The notes below the pieces were generated by a model, which ran no database searches, was not told where the DNA came from, and saw nothing but the letters and a program-made list of their open reading frames with translations. The position numbers and the translations under genes were made by a program. Of a stretch of DNA of 26,649 bases, positions 1 through 7,829 are shown piece after piece. The DNA is from SCRA01 sp035533275 (GTDB lineage: Bacteria > Vulcanimicrobiota > Vulcanimicrobiia > Vulcanimicrobiales > SCRA01), in contig DATLUD010000025.1 in assembly GCA_035533275.1 (NCBI GenBank), forward strand, positions 1 to 26,649, written 5' to 3'. The stretch's first letter is position 1. Each line of letters begins with the position of its first letter.

Positions 1-52
1 TGGAAACGGCGCCGAGGAATTGACCCTCTCGCGGCATTGAGGATTTGACCCC
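1..52. repeat. IS21 left terminal inverted repeat with internal repeats
   Basis: Two copies of the terminal unit lie at about 7-26 and 32-52, the second reading CGGCATTGAGGATTTGACCC. Together they pair with 2373-2424 as an imperfect inverted repeat. In IS21 such repeats are IstA binding sites. The outer base coincides with base 1 of the window. Confidence 0.85.
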
Positions 53-63
53 GTGGCGGTACG

Positions 64-813
64 TTAGGCAGACTTCTTGGTCTTCCCGCCGCTGCGGGTG
101 CGGAGTCGGTGACTCTCACCGGCGAACTCGAAGACGGAGCCATGGTGGACCAGCCGATCGATGACGGCGGTTGCAGCCATGGCGTCCGGGAAGACTTGCG
201 TCCAACGCTCGAAGGCCAAATTCGTCGTGAGGGCGATACTGCGGCGCTCGTAGCGTGCAGAGACGACCTGGAAGAGCAGGTCCGTCGCCTCGCGTTCAAA
301 AGGAATATAGCCGAGTTCGTCAATGAGTAAGAGATCGTAGCGCTCGAGAGAGCGCAGCTTGTGATCGAGCCGCGTTTCGCGTTTCGCGGTGATGAGTGCC
401 ATGAGAAGTTCCGCCGCCGTCGTAAAGAGGACGCGGTATCCACGCATGCAGGCAGCCAGACCAAGTGCACACAGGCAGTGACTCTTCCCCGTTCCGGGCG
501 GCCCGATGAAGAGTGCGTTACGGTGCTGTTCGATGAACGTCGCATCGAAGAGTTCGAGGAGCTTGGGCTTGGGGAGTTGCGGTTGGAGCGAGAAGTCGAA
601 GTTCTCGATCGTCTTGATGACGGGAAAGTGAGCGGCGGCGATGCGTGCCTTGACGCCGTTTTCATGACGCTGCGCGACCTCCAGAGCCACCAGGTCGCCC
701 AAGTAGCTCAGAGGGTCACGTGCATCAGCCAGCAGACGCCGGTAGTCGTTGAGCATGGTCGGCAGGCGCAGACTGCGCAAATGGAGATCGAGCAAGGGGG
801 CTTCGGGAGTCAT
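64..813 (-). CDS. istB: IstB-like AAA+ ATPase, IS21 transposition helper
   Basis: This is the ATP-dependent helper of the IS21 transposase, which in this family selects target DNA and stimulates IstA. The 249-residue protein has the normal IstB length. It shows a Walker A motif GPPGTGKS at about residues 104-111 and a Walker B stretch LLLIDELGY at about 161-169. The N-terminal ~90 residues form the helical domain typical of IstB, with the start LRLPTMLNDY as in many homologues. Its ATG overlaps the end of istA by four bases (ATGA), so the two are probably translationally coupled. No frameshift or missing motif is seen. Confidence 0.95.
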   Translation of the reverse strand: MTPEAPLLDLHLRSLRLPTMLNDYRRLLADARDPLSYLGDLVALEVAQRHENGVKARIAAAHFPVIKTIENFDFSLQPQLPKPKLLELFDATFIEQHRNALFIGPPGTGKSHCLCALGLAACMRGYRVLFTTAAELLMALITAKRETRLDHKLRSLERYDLLLIDELGYIPFEREATDLLFQVVSARYERRSIALTTNLAFERWTQVFPDAMAATAVIDRLVHHGSVFEFAGESHRLRTRSGGKTKKSA

Positions 814-2297
814 GCGATCCTTTCTGCAAGCAGCGTGAGGGCGTACTTGGCGAGGTCGACGGTGGGAGCTGTGGCGGAGACTTGCAGCTCGAGCACGGGT
901 TGCGCCGGCGGTGTCGGAGCGAGGGTTTGACGAACGAGCAGCTCGACGGCGGCGGGATCATCGGTCCCACAGGCCAGGGTGCGGGTGAGCGCCTCAGCGA
1001 CGATCTCCAGGGAAGAGGTCTGAAGCAGCTGCATCACCCGCATCCAGGCCTTCCCTGCTCCGGCCCGGTTGCGCTCGAACAGCCGCGCTTTCCAGGTTGA
1101 GAAGACGGCGGGGATACGCTCGTCGGTGAAGACGGCGGCGCGCTCGACGGCACGATGCTTGTGGGTTAGCAGATTGAGCGAGTGGGCGATATCGAGCCGG
1201 TATTCCCGGCGACCGAAGCACCGCTGATGCTCGGCTACGGCAACTCCGTCAACGATGACGCGCAAGCGATCTTCGAAGATCTCCAGGGCCGCTTCGCGGT
1301 GCGCGTAACGGGTCGGTACGGAGTAGCGGTTGGTCTCGAAGAGTACCTCGGCGAACTTGTTGATATGGGCGTAGCGCACCAGGCATGGTCGCGGCAGCGC
1401 CTCGGGCAAGGGCCGCAGCTCCTCGCGCTCCCGCGCGAAGCGGTCGGCGATCGGTTCCCGGTGCGTACTGTGAAGGCGCTCTTGATCGCGTTCACAGAAC
1501 AGGGCCAGTGCGGCGTTGAGCTCTCCCAGCGAAGCATAGTGCGGGATCGGCCGAAAGACGTTGTCCTCGATATAGCCGTTGGCTCCCTCGACTCCGCCCT
1601 TCTCGTTGCCCTTGGCCGGAGCGGCGAACTGGATGTCCAGCGCCAAGGCACCGCAGAACGAGCGGAAGACACGGTTCTCCTCGCGGTTGCGGCCGCGCAA
1701 GACGCGTGTGACGGCGATCTTGGCGTTATCGAACACTCCCTCTCGCGGGAGACCGCCGAAGGCCACCAACCCTTCGAGCAGCCCGGTGAAGAGCGCAAGC
1801 TGGTCGCAACGGCGCGAGGCGCGAGCGAAGAGCCTACCGCTGTAGCTCAAACGCATCACAAACAGCTCGAGCTTCATCAGGACGCCGGCGACGATGGCCT
1901 GCACCGGGGTGAAGTCGAACTGCACCTGATCACCTGGAGCATAGACCGCTCGCACGAAGGCTTCCTTCGGCCGAATCAGGATGCGCCGCTGGGCGACGTA
2001 CTGGCGCAACGCTCGCTCCCCGATGCGCAGTTCCGGGTCGACCCGTTCGCGCAGGAGTGTGCCGATGCGCTTGGCCGTGATCCGAGGCGAACTGCGTAGC
2101 CACTGGTCGATGTGTGACTGATAGGGATCGAGCAGCCGCGGGCGGGCGACCGTGATGGTGCCCGGCGGCTGTTGGCTGCGCACATACTTGCGCACGGTGT
2201 TCCTGGCCAAGCCCAGGTCACGCGCGACCACCTTGACCGGCTCTCCGTCGCGTACGCACCGCAGCCGAATGATTTCCCATTGATCCAACGGAACCAA
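810..2297 (-). CDS. istA: IS21-family transposase IstA
   Basis: This 495-residue DDE transposase cuts and joins the element ends. An N-terminal helix-turn-helix (about residues 18-40, VKVVARDLGLARNTVRKYVR) is followed by a second DNA-binding stretch and the rve integrase core. The likely catalytic acids are D128 in VQFDF, D190 in GVFDNAK and E237 in KGGVEGAN. A C-terminal Mu-transposase-type domain carries NRYSVPTRYA. The start is a TTG at 2297, because no in-frame ATG occurs before residue ~141. It is preceded by GGAGGGAGGG and AAGGGGG. The stop overlaps the istB start. The gene looks functional. Confidence 0.95.
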   Translation of the reverse strand: MVPLDQWEIIRLRCVRDGEPVKVVARDLGLARNTVRKYVRSQQPPGTITVARPRLLDPYQSHIDQWLRSSPRITAKRIGTLLRERVDPELRIGERALRQYVAQRRILIRPKEAFVRAVYAPGDQVQFDFTPVQAIVAGVLMKLELFVMRLSYSGRLFARASRRCDQLALFTGLLEGLVAFGGLPREGVFDNAKIAVTRVLRGRNREENRVFRSFCGALALDIQFAAPAKGNEKGGVEGANGYIEDNVFRPIPHYASLGELNAALALFCERDQERLHSTHREPIADRFAREREELRPLPEALPRPCLVRYAHINKFAEVLFETNRYSVPTRYAHREAALEIFEDRLRVIVDGVAVAEHQRCFGRREYRLDIAHSLNLLTHKHRAVERAAVFTDERIPAVFSTWKARLFERNRAGAGKAWMRVMQLLQTSSLEIVAEALTRTLACGTDDPAAVELLVRQTLAPTPPAQPVLELQVSATAPTVDLAKYALTLLAERIA

Positions 2298-2372
2298 CCC
2301 CCTTGACCCTCCCTCCCTGGCGAGTGCTTGCTTACGCTTGCCTTCGGGAGGGGGGTCCTCTCTTGCTATCAG

Positions 2373-2424
2373 GGGGTCAATTTCTCGGTGCCGCTACGGG
2401 GTCAAATCCTCGATGCCGTTTCCA
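2373..2424. repeat. IS21 right terminal inverted repeat with internal repeats
   Basis: On the minus strand this end reads TGGAAACGGCATCGAGGATT and then continues into a second copy of the unit ending TTGACCCCC. It mirrors the left end over 52 bp. The element ends at 2424 with the conserved terminal CA. Confidence 0.85.
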
Positions 2425-2656
2425 CGCCATCGTGCTGTGCGCCGCATGACCGGCAGTGGACCGGTGTAACGTTCGCGCACGCGCACGTCGATTTAGACGT
2501 CCGCATCATGATCGCCGCGAGGAATTTGGACGAGCCTCCGGCTCCGCCGAGCGCCCTCAAGCATACGAGATCGGTGAAGCCGTGAGCTGGCTGGCGAGTC
2601 GCCGGACATCAACATCGAGATTTCGTGGCACGCATCGTCGTTCCCGAAGCGTGTAC

Positions 2657-4192
2657 TCAATGGGCGTGGGTGTGGCTACGGCGCCCCAGCAGGAGGGCGA
2701 GCGGGACTGCGCAGGCGATGACGACCGTCGCCAAGAGGAAGGTGTCTCCGTAAGCGTCGACGGTGGCGTTGCGGACCACGAGCTGATAGAGCAACAACGC
2801 GGGAGAAGCGGCCAGGTGGTCCGCGACGACGAGTTGTTGCAGCTGATGCACGTACTGCGCGACCGCCGGACGCGCCATGGTGGCCGTCGAGGCAAGAATG
2901 GCGTAGTGCTGATCGGTCTGTCGTGCGAGGTAGGTTTGCCCGAGCGCGACGCCCAGGCTTCCGCCCACCTGCCAGACGGTATTGATGATACCGGAGGCAT
3001 TCCCGGTGCGGTGCCGCGGCACGTGGCGCAGCGCGGCGTTGGTAAGCGGGATGAAGAGTAGGCCCAGCGCCGCGTTGCGAACGAGGGCATCCACGGCGAT
3101 CTGGCGCGTGCTCCATGTCAAGTCGATCGTGTGGAAGAGCCAGGTACCGTAGGCGAGGATGCACATGCCCGCGATCACGAGGATCCGCGAACCGATGCGA
3201 TCGGAAAGCGCACCCGAGATCGGCATCAGCGCCGCCATCGCCAGACCCGCCGGCACCAGCACCGCACCCGACTGGTAGGCTGTCCATCCCAAGACCTGCT
3301 GCGTGAAAAGCGGGAGCAGGAAGAGAGCGATGTAATAGGCCAGGCCAAGTACGGCGCGCAGACCCACCGCCGCGGAGAACACGCGCTCGCGAAAGAGACT
3401 GAGATCCAGGAGCGGAGAGGGGGTACGGAGATCCCACCATAGGAAGAATGCAAAGCAAACGGCTGCGCAGACGAAGGATAGCCGCACCCACGGATCGTCC
3501 CAGCCAACGCGCTCGCCCTCGCTCAACGGAATCAGCAGGGTCGTCAACGCCGCGGTGAGCGCGACGAAGCCCACGATATCGAACGGGCGAGTGCGACGCT
3601 CCTCGTCGTGGGGAAGCAGCAGATACGCGAGGATCAATCCCACGACCCCGACTGGGAGCCCGAGCAGGAAGATCGCCTGCCAGCTATCGGTCTGGTCGAT
3701 GAGATATCCGCCTACCCACGGGCCAAGCGCTGGACCGAGCATCATGCCCAATCCCCACACGCCGAGCGCCCTCCCGCGCTCTGCGGGCGAGATCTGATCG
3801 GTGATGATCGCCATGGAGGTGGGGGACACCATCCCAGCGCCGGCCGCTTGGAGGATGCGCAGCGTGATAAGACTGCCCGTGCTCCACGCGAAAGTGAGCA
3901 GGAACGAGAAGCCCGTGAAGGCGGTCAGGCCAAGCAGGTAGATGCGCCGACGGCCGAAGGTGTCGGCGAGCCATCCCGCCAGCGGCATGGAGAGCGAATA
4001 CCCCAACATGTAGCCCGTGACCACCCACTCGATGGTTGTCACATCGGCCCCAAACGATGACATGAGATAGGGCAATGCAACGTTGCCGATGCTCGAGTTG
4101 AGCGGCCCCATGAAGTTGCCGACCATGACCACGATGATCAGCGACCAGGGACTCGTGGTGCGGCGCGGAGCGAGGCGCGCGGGCATGAGCAT
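2657..4192 (-). CDS. MFS drug:H+ antiporter, DHA2 (14-TM, EmrB/QacA) family
   Basis: An inner-membrane exporter of 511 residues, the usual length for the 14-helix DHA2 group. The sequence shows the TM1 signature region at about residues 29-41 (GPLNSSIGNVALP), motif A GWLADTFGRRR at about 73-83, and motif C in TM5 with GPALGPWVGGYL. Most relatives carry an aspartate in the TM1 motif (LDxTIVNVALP); here it is asparagine. The gene starts at 4192, overlapping the stop of the upstream MerR gene as TGATG, so it is co-translated with that regulator. This arrangement is common for inducible multidrug efflux pumps. No membrane-fusion partner is encoded nearby. Substrate unknown. Confidence 0.9.
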   Translation of the reverse strand: MLMPARLAPRRTTSPWSLIIVVMVGNFMGPLNSSIGNVALPYLMSSFGADVTTIEWVVTGYMLGYSLSMPLAGWLADTFGRRRIYLLGLTAFTGFSFLLTFAWSTGSLITLRILQAAGAGMVSPTSMAIITDQISPAERGRALGVWGLGMMLGPALGPWVGGYLIDQTDSWQAIFLLGLPVGVVGLILAYLLLPHDEERRTRPFDIVGFVALTAALTTLLIPLSEGERVGWDDPWVRLSFVCAAVCFAFFLWWDLRTPSPLLDLSLFRERVFSAAVGLRAVLGLAYYIALFLLPLFTQQVLGWTAYQSGAVLVPAGLAMAALMPISGALSDRIGSRILVIAGMCILAYGTWLFHTIDLTWSTRQIAVDALVRNAALGLLFIPLTNAALRHVPRHRTGNASGIINTVWQVGGSLGVALGQTYLARQTDQHYAILASTATMARPAVAQYVHQLQQLVVADHLAASPALLLYQLVVRNATVDAYGDTFLLATVVIACAVPLALLLGRRSHTHAH

Positions 4193-4644
4193 CAGCTCGC
4201 TTCGCGCTCGCGTAGCGAGCGCTCCAGCAGGTCGCAGTCGTGATCGAGTTGCTCAGCCATGCGGGTGGCTTGCGTGAGCTCCTCGCGCAGCTCCACGATG
4301 CGATCGTGGATGCGCTCGCGGTCCCGCCGCGACTCTTCGACCAAGGTCCGGAGGTCCTCGAGCGCCAGACGGCGCCGGCCATGGTCGTCGCGGTAGGCGC
4401 GATAGCGCAGCACCTTGGCGATCATGGCGAGGGAGAAGCCCATGGCTTGCATGCGCTTGATCCGCTCGACGGTCTCGAGATCCTCGGGTCGAAAGAGGCG
4501 ATGCCTGCCGCGGGAGCGTGCCGGGCACAGGAGACCGAGCTCTTCGTAGTACCGGAGGGTCCGGGGGCTCACGTCGAGGACGGCGGCCGCCTCGGCCACG
4601 GTCAGTTGAGGCGGGGTCGCCGCCCTAGTAGGCACATCGGTCAT
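4192..4644 (-). CDS. MerR-family transcriptional regulator of the adjacent efflux pump
   Basis: A 150-residue regulator with the MerR winged helix-turn-helix at residues ~13-80 (LTVAEAAAVLDVSPRTLRYY, then RHRLFRPEDLETVERI). A long amphipathic helix at ~95-148 should form the antiparallel dimer coiled coil. It lacks the cysteine pattern of metal-sensing MerR proteins and lacks a large drug-binding C-terminal domain, so the inducer is unclear. It sits directly upstream of, and overlaps, the DHA2 exporter, which suggests that it controls the pair. No Shine-Dalgarno sequence precedes the ATG; the leader just upstream is A-rich (GCTAAAA), so leaderless translation is possible. Confidence 0.9.
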   Translation of the reverse strand: MTDVPTRAATPPQLTVAEAAAVLDVSPRTLRYYEELGLLCPARSRGRHRLFRPEDLETVERIKRMQAMGFSLAMIAKVLRYRAYRDDHGRRRLALEDLRTLVEESRRDRERIHDRIVELREELTQATRMAEQLDHDCDLLERSLREREAS

Positions 4645-4652
4645 TTTTAGCA

Positions 4653-4664
4653 GTTAACGTAAAC
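4653..4664. promoter_or_regulatory. Possible MerR operator upstream of merR-efflux pair
   Basis: The sequence GTTAACGTAAAC is a near-palindrome ending nine bases before the MerR start codon. Several MerR-family regulators bind ACGT-centred palindromes with TTTACG/CGTAAA arms; here only one arm is well conserved. The assignment is inferred from position and partial symmetry. Confidence 0.35.
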
Positions 4665-4925
4665 GAGAGCTTTTCCCACGAGTGTTCTGCGCCACGTCGA
4701 GTCGTCCTGCAGCTTGGGCAGCGTAGCTGAACGAGGAGACGGGCAATCGCGAATGCCGAGGCCGGCGGACCTCGTCCGCAGCGAGCATCTCCTCGGGATC
4801 TGCTCAGAGGAGCTGGAATGATCGACTATCGTGAGCGATACGGAGACGCGAACCCTGTTTGAGGTCTTGTAGGGAGGACGGGCAAGAGCCGGTGGAATGG
4901 TCGCACGGCTGCACGCGCGCTCGCT

Positions 4926-6527
4926 CTATCGTCCAGACGGTGCGCCACCGAGGCCGCTCGGTTGCGGCAAGCGGCGCAGGAACTCCACGTACGCGCGGGC
5001 CTTGGCCTGACGCGCCCATTGCCGAAGGTGGCGGAGCCCATAAAGCCGGAGGACCGGCACGACCAGCACATCCTGCAAGCGCTGCCAGGCCGCCGGCGAG
5101 AGCGTCTTGCCCAGCTCGTTGAAAACGTGGACGCGACGAGAGGGCGCCAGGGACATCCAGACGATGCGCGGCAGGCGCCGCCGGAAGGATCGCTCGTGCA
5201 GCATCATGCCGAGCAGAAACGGCAGATTGCGCGCGAGGTTAGAGATCAGGATGCGAAGCGAGCGGCCCAGCGAGTAGAATTGCGCGAGCGCTTTGTGCGT
5301 GCCCACCTGCAGCTCGTAGGGTGTCATCTTGGCCGGCTGGATCAGGCAGAAATGACCATCGTAGAGGGACCAGTCGCGCGAGAGCAGCCTCCCCTCCGAC
5401 GCGATGCGCTCGGCGAACGCCGTGCCGGGGCACGGCGTCAGCATCATGAACTGCACGGTGTCAATGCGGTTTCTCCGAGTGAAGCGCACCGTTTGCGCGA
5501 AGGTCCGGCGGTCGTCGGCATCCGAGCCGAGGACGAACATGCCGTGAACGCTGATGCCGTAGTCGTGGAAGGCCCGCACCGCGTCGCGGATCGTTTCGAC
5601 GTCCTGGTGCTTATTGTACGCCGCCAGCGTGGCCGGGTCCACGGATTCGAAGCCGCAGTAGACCATTCGACACCCGGAGTCGCGCATCAGGGCGAGCAGC
5701 TCGTGGTCGAGCTCACGCGTTCGCTTGTCCTTGTACACGACTTCGGCGCGCACTTGCGCTGACCAGCGTGGCGTGAGCCCGCGATCGAGCATCGTGCGCA
5801 GGAGCTCGCGCGTGCGCGCCTTGTTGACGACGAAGTTGTCGTCGTAGAAAAAGACGGAGCCGCGGTCACGATAGGATGCCAGCTCGTCGAGGACGTCGCC
5901 GATCGCGCGCGCGCGCACCTTGCGGCCGAACATCTTGATCACGCCGCAGAAGTCGCAGTCGAACGGGCAGCCCCACTGCGTCATGATCGGGACGTTGGTC
6001 ATCCTCTCGTGGCCGACGATGAGAGAGACGTCGGGCGCGGGCAGCGCGGCGAACTCCTCCTGCGTGCAGTTTGGGCGCGGTGGGTTATGCCGGACGCTGC
6101 CCGAGGCATCGCGGTAGGAAAGCCCGGCGATGCCGGCATAGCCACGCTCGCCGCGCAGCGCGGCCACGACCTCCAGGATCGCCGCCTGCCCCTCGCCGCG
6201 CACCACCAGGTCGCAGTGCTCGAGGGCCTCGTCGGCGAGAAAGGTGACGTGCGAGCCGCCGATGACTGTCGGGACCCCGAGCCGCCGGCAGCGGTCCGCC
6301 ATCGCGTAGGCGGCTGGCACCGTGGCGCTGGTGGCGGAGAATCCCACTAGATCGGCACTGGCCGCATCACTCCAGTCGACGGGGGCGAGCGTCTCCACGT
6401 AGATCCGCACGTCGTGACCCGCATCGCGGAGGATCCGGCCGAGCAGCGGCAGGCCCAAACGGGGCAGGAGCGCCTGGTCGAAGACGTTGAGCGTGGGTGC
6501 CTTGGGTTCGATCAGCCGGATCTTCAT
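4926..6527 (-). CDS. Cobalamin-binding radical SAM enzyme
   Basis: A 533-residue protein of the B12-binding-domain radical SAM superfamily. Residues ~1-135 form the Rossmann-like cobalamin-binding domain (MKIRLIEPKAP at the start, VIGGSHVT near 88-95). The radical SAM core follows, with the [4Fe-4S] motif CPFDCDFC (C187, C191, C194), then a glycine-rich GFES segment and a C-terminal extension of about 170 residues. The canonical cobalamin motif DxHxxG is not obvious, as in many members. The start is the ATG at 6527, preceded by GAGGGG at good spacing; the frame is open further upstream but has no comparable site. Members methylate unreactive carbons or rearrange tetrapyrroles, lipids and natural products. 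No neighbour reveals the substrate. Confidence 0.85.
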   Translation of the reverse strand: MKIRLIEPKAPTLNVFDQALLPRLGLPLLGRILRDAGHDVRIYVETLAPVDWSDAASADLVGFSATSATVPAAYAMADRCRRLGVPTVIGGSHVTFLADEALEHCDLVVRGEGQAAILEVVAALRGERGYAGIAGLSYRDASGSVRHNPPRPNCTQEEFAALPAPDVSLIVGHERMTNVPIMTQWGCPFDCDFCGVIKMFGRKVRARAIGDVLDELASYRDRGSVFFYDDNFVVNKARTRELLRTMLDRGLTPRWSAQVRAEVVYKDKRTRELDHELLALMRDSGCRMVYCGFESVDPATLAAYNKHQDVETIRDAVRAFHDYGISVHGMFVLGSDADDRRTFAQTVRFTRRNRIDTVQFMMLTPCPGTAFAERIASEGRLLSRDWSLYDGHFCLIQPAKMTPYELQVGTHKALAQFYSLGRSLRILISNLARNLPFLLGMMLHERSFRRRLPRIVWMSLAPSRRVHVFNELGKTLSPAAWQRLQDVLVVPVLRLYGLRHLRQWARQAKARAYVEFLRRLPQPSGLGGAPSGR

Positions 6528-6753
6528 GTGCCCCTCGCGCGGCATACTTGAACTTACCCACTCCACGGGTGTCACGCGACCATTCATCCGTTGGGAAGAG
6601 GCCAGGAAGAGCCGCAGAGTGCGGCGGGCCTGCGCGCTGATGGACCAAGCGGGGCTGACCTGACGCTCGTGGAGACCAGCTCTCGAATCGTGGGCAGGAG
6701 CTCCGCGGCTATTCTGTCGCCATGGGACCGCACGCAAGGTCCGGAAAAGCTCA
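6528..6753. other. Region without recognisable gene between panB remnant and radical SAM gene
   Basis: Frames on both strands are open for short stretches but show no family motif. The minus-strand extension of the radical SAM frame up to 6737 lacks a better start than 6527. This stretch probably holds the leader of the radical SAM gene plus DNA that replaced the lost part of panB. Confidence 0.5.
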
Positions 6754-6918
6754 ATGCATGGATGGCGCCCTCTGCGAATCGGCGACGGGCAGCAGGTCCG
6801 CGTGCGGATCGAGCAATCGCGTGCAGGACGCGGAGTACGCCGTAAGACAGACGAGAGGGGGCTTGCCTCTTTGGACGTCGTGTACGCCGATGCGGCGGCT
6901 GCGCACGGGGGCGCTCAT
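6754..6918 (-). pseudogene. panB: Truncated panB (ketopantoate hydroxymethyltransferase), 5' fragment only
   Basis: The frame starting at the ATG at 6918 overlaps the panC stop as ATGA. It encodes RIGVHDVQRGKPPLVCLTAY and then RLLDPHADLLPVADS. This matches the N-terminus of PanB, which condenses ketoisovalerate with methylene-tetrahydrofolate in pantothenate synthesis. Intact PanB is about 260-280 residues; here homology stops after about 46 codons at the metal-binding GDS position (ADS here), and the frame closes nine codons later. Nothing further of PanB is recognisable on either strand down to the radical SAM gene. The cause of the truncation is not visible. Confidence 0.82.
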
Positions 6919-7802
6919 CTCCCGCCCGCCGGCTCGACCGGGCAATTGTCGATGAGCCGTGTCTGGCCCAGCCGTGCCGCCACGAGGATGCGCGCCGGGC
7001 GGTCAACCGTCGGCAGCGGGGCGAGCGTCTGGGCGTCTCGCACCTCCAAGTACTCGACGCCCGCAATTCCGCTCGCCCTCAACTCGGCGAGCCCTCGCAT
7101 CACCTCCGCGTCGACCCGCGCGCCTTGGACGGCCAGACGCTGCGCCATCGCAGCCAGCGTCCGCGCCAACGCCGGGGCGACGCGCCGCTCTTCGGGTGAG
7201 AGAAAGAGATTGCGCGAGGAGAGCGCGAGCCCGTCCGCCTCGCGCACCGTCGGAACGCCCTCGATGCGCACCGGAATGTCGAGATCGCGCACGAGACGCT
7301 TGACGATCTGCAACTGTTGGTAGTCCTTCTCGCCGAAGAAGGCAACATCGGGGAGGGCTTGCAGCAGCAGCTTGGTTACCACGGTGGCCACGCCGTCGAA
7401 GTGCCCCGGCCGGCGCGCGCCGCAGAGCCCCTCGCTCAATCCCGCGACGCTGACGGTCGTGGCATAGCCCGGCGGGTACATCTCCTCGAGGCTCGGTGCG
7501 AAGACGAGCGCGGCGCCAGCCTCCAACGCCTGCGCCACATCGGCCTCCGCGCTGCGGGGATAGCGCTGGTAGTCCTCGTTGGGTCCGAACTGGCGCGGAT
7601 TGACGAAGATCGAGACGATGACGCGATCCGACGCCCGTTTCGCCGCCCGTATCAGCGAAAGGTGCCCTTCGTGCAGGGCACCCATGGTCGGCACCAAGCC
7701 GATGCTCTTCTCGCCCGCGCGCCAAGCCCGCGTTCGTGCCCGCAACGCCACGACACTGCTTGCGATCGCCTCGGCCGCAAGGTCGACGCCCTCATCTTCC
7801 AC
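6915..7802 (-). CDS. panC: Pantoate--beta-alanine ligase (pantothenate synthetase)
   Basis: This cytoplasmic enzyme joins pantoate and beta-alanine using ATP to make pantothenate, the precursor of coenzyme A. The 295-residue protein has the normal family length. It carries the nucleotidyl-transferase motif MGALHEGH at residues 40-47 with H44 and H47, the FVNPRQFGPNEDYQRYPR segment, FFGEKDYQQ, and the late SSRN motif in LALSSRNLFLS. The start is GTG at 7802 with GGAG eight bases upstream. The gene ends in a four-base overlap with the panB remnant, so it was once a panC-panB operon. An ISL3 transposase remnant ends only 27 bp upstream of its start and may have altered its original promoter. No residue loss is seen in panC. 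Confidence 0.95.
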   Translation of the reverse strand: MEDEGVDLAAEAIASSVVALRARTRAWRAGEKSIGLVPTMGALHEGHLSLIRAAKRASDRVIVSIFVNPRQFGPNEDYQRYPRSAEADVAQALEAGAALVFAPSLEEMYPPGYATTVSVAGLSEGLCGARRPGHFDGVATVVTKLLLQALPDVAFFGEKDYQQLQIVKRLVRDLDIPVRIEGVPTVREADGLALSSRNLFLSPEERRVAPALARTLAAMAQRLAVQGARVDAEVMRGLAELRASGIAGVEYLEVRDAQTLAPLPTVDRPARILVAARLGQTRLIDNCPVEPAGGR

Positions 7803-7829
7803 CGCACTTCTCCATCGGACTCTTTGGCA

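Larger units (their letters stand above)
1..2424 (-). mobile_element. Complete IS21-family insertion sequence
   Basis: A complete IS21-type element of 2424 bp with istA and istB read on the minus strand. The first 52 bases and the reverse complement of the last 52 align without gaps at about 42 of 52 positions, and both ends start TGGAAACGGC. Each end carries two copies of a ~21-bp unit of the form CGGCNNNGAGGANTTGACCC, matching the multiple terminal repeats known in IS21. The window starts exactly on the outer base of the left end, so the flanking DNA and target duplication on that side are not visible. The right flank begins CGCCATCG. Both genes are intact, so the element may still be active. 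Confidence 0.93.

Noticed and set aside
1182..2099. A 305-codon plus-strand frame inside istA
   Set aside because: It is the shadow of istA in GC-rich DNA, with no family motif and no ribosome site.
2425..2656. Possible remnant of a gene interrupted by the IS21 element
   Set aside because: Several short frames are open, but none shows a recognisable family. The left flank of the element is outside the window, so interruption cannot be tested.
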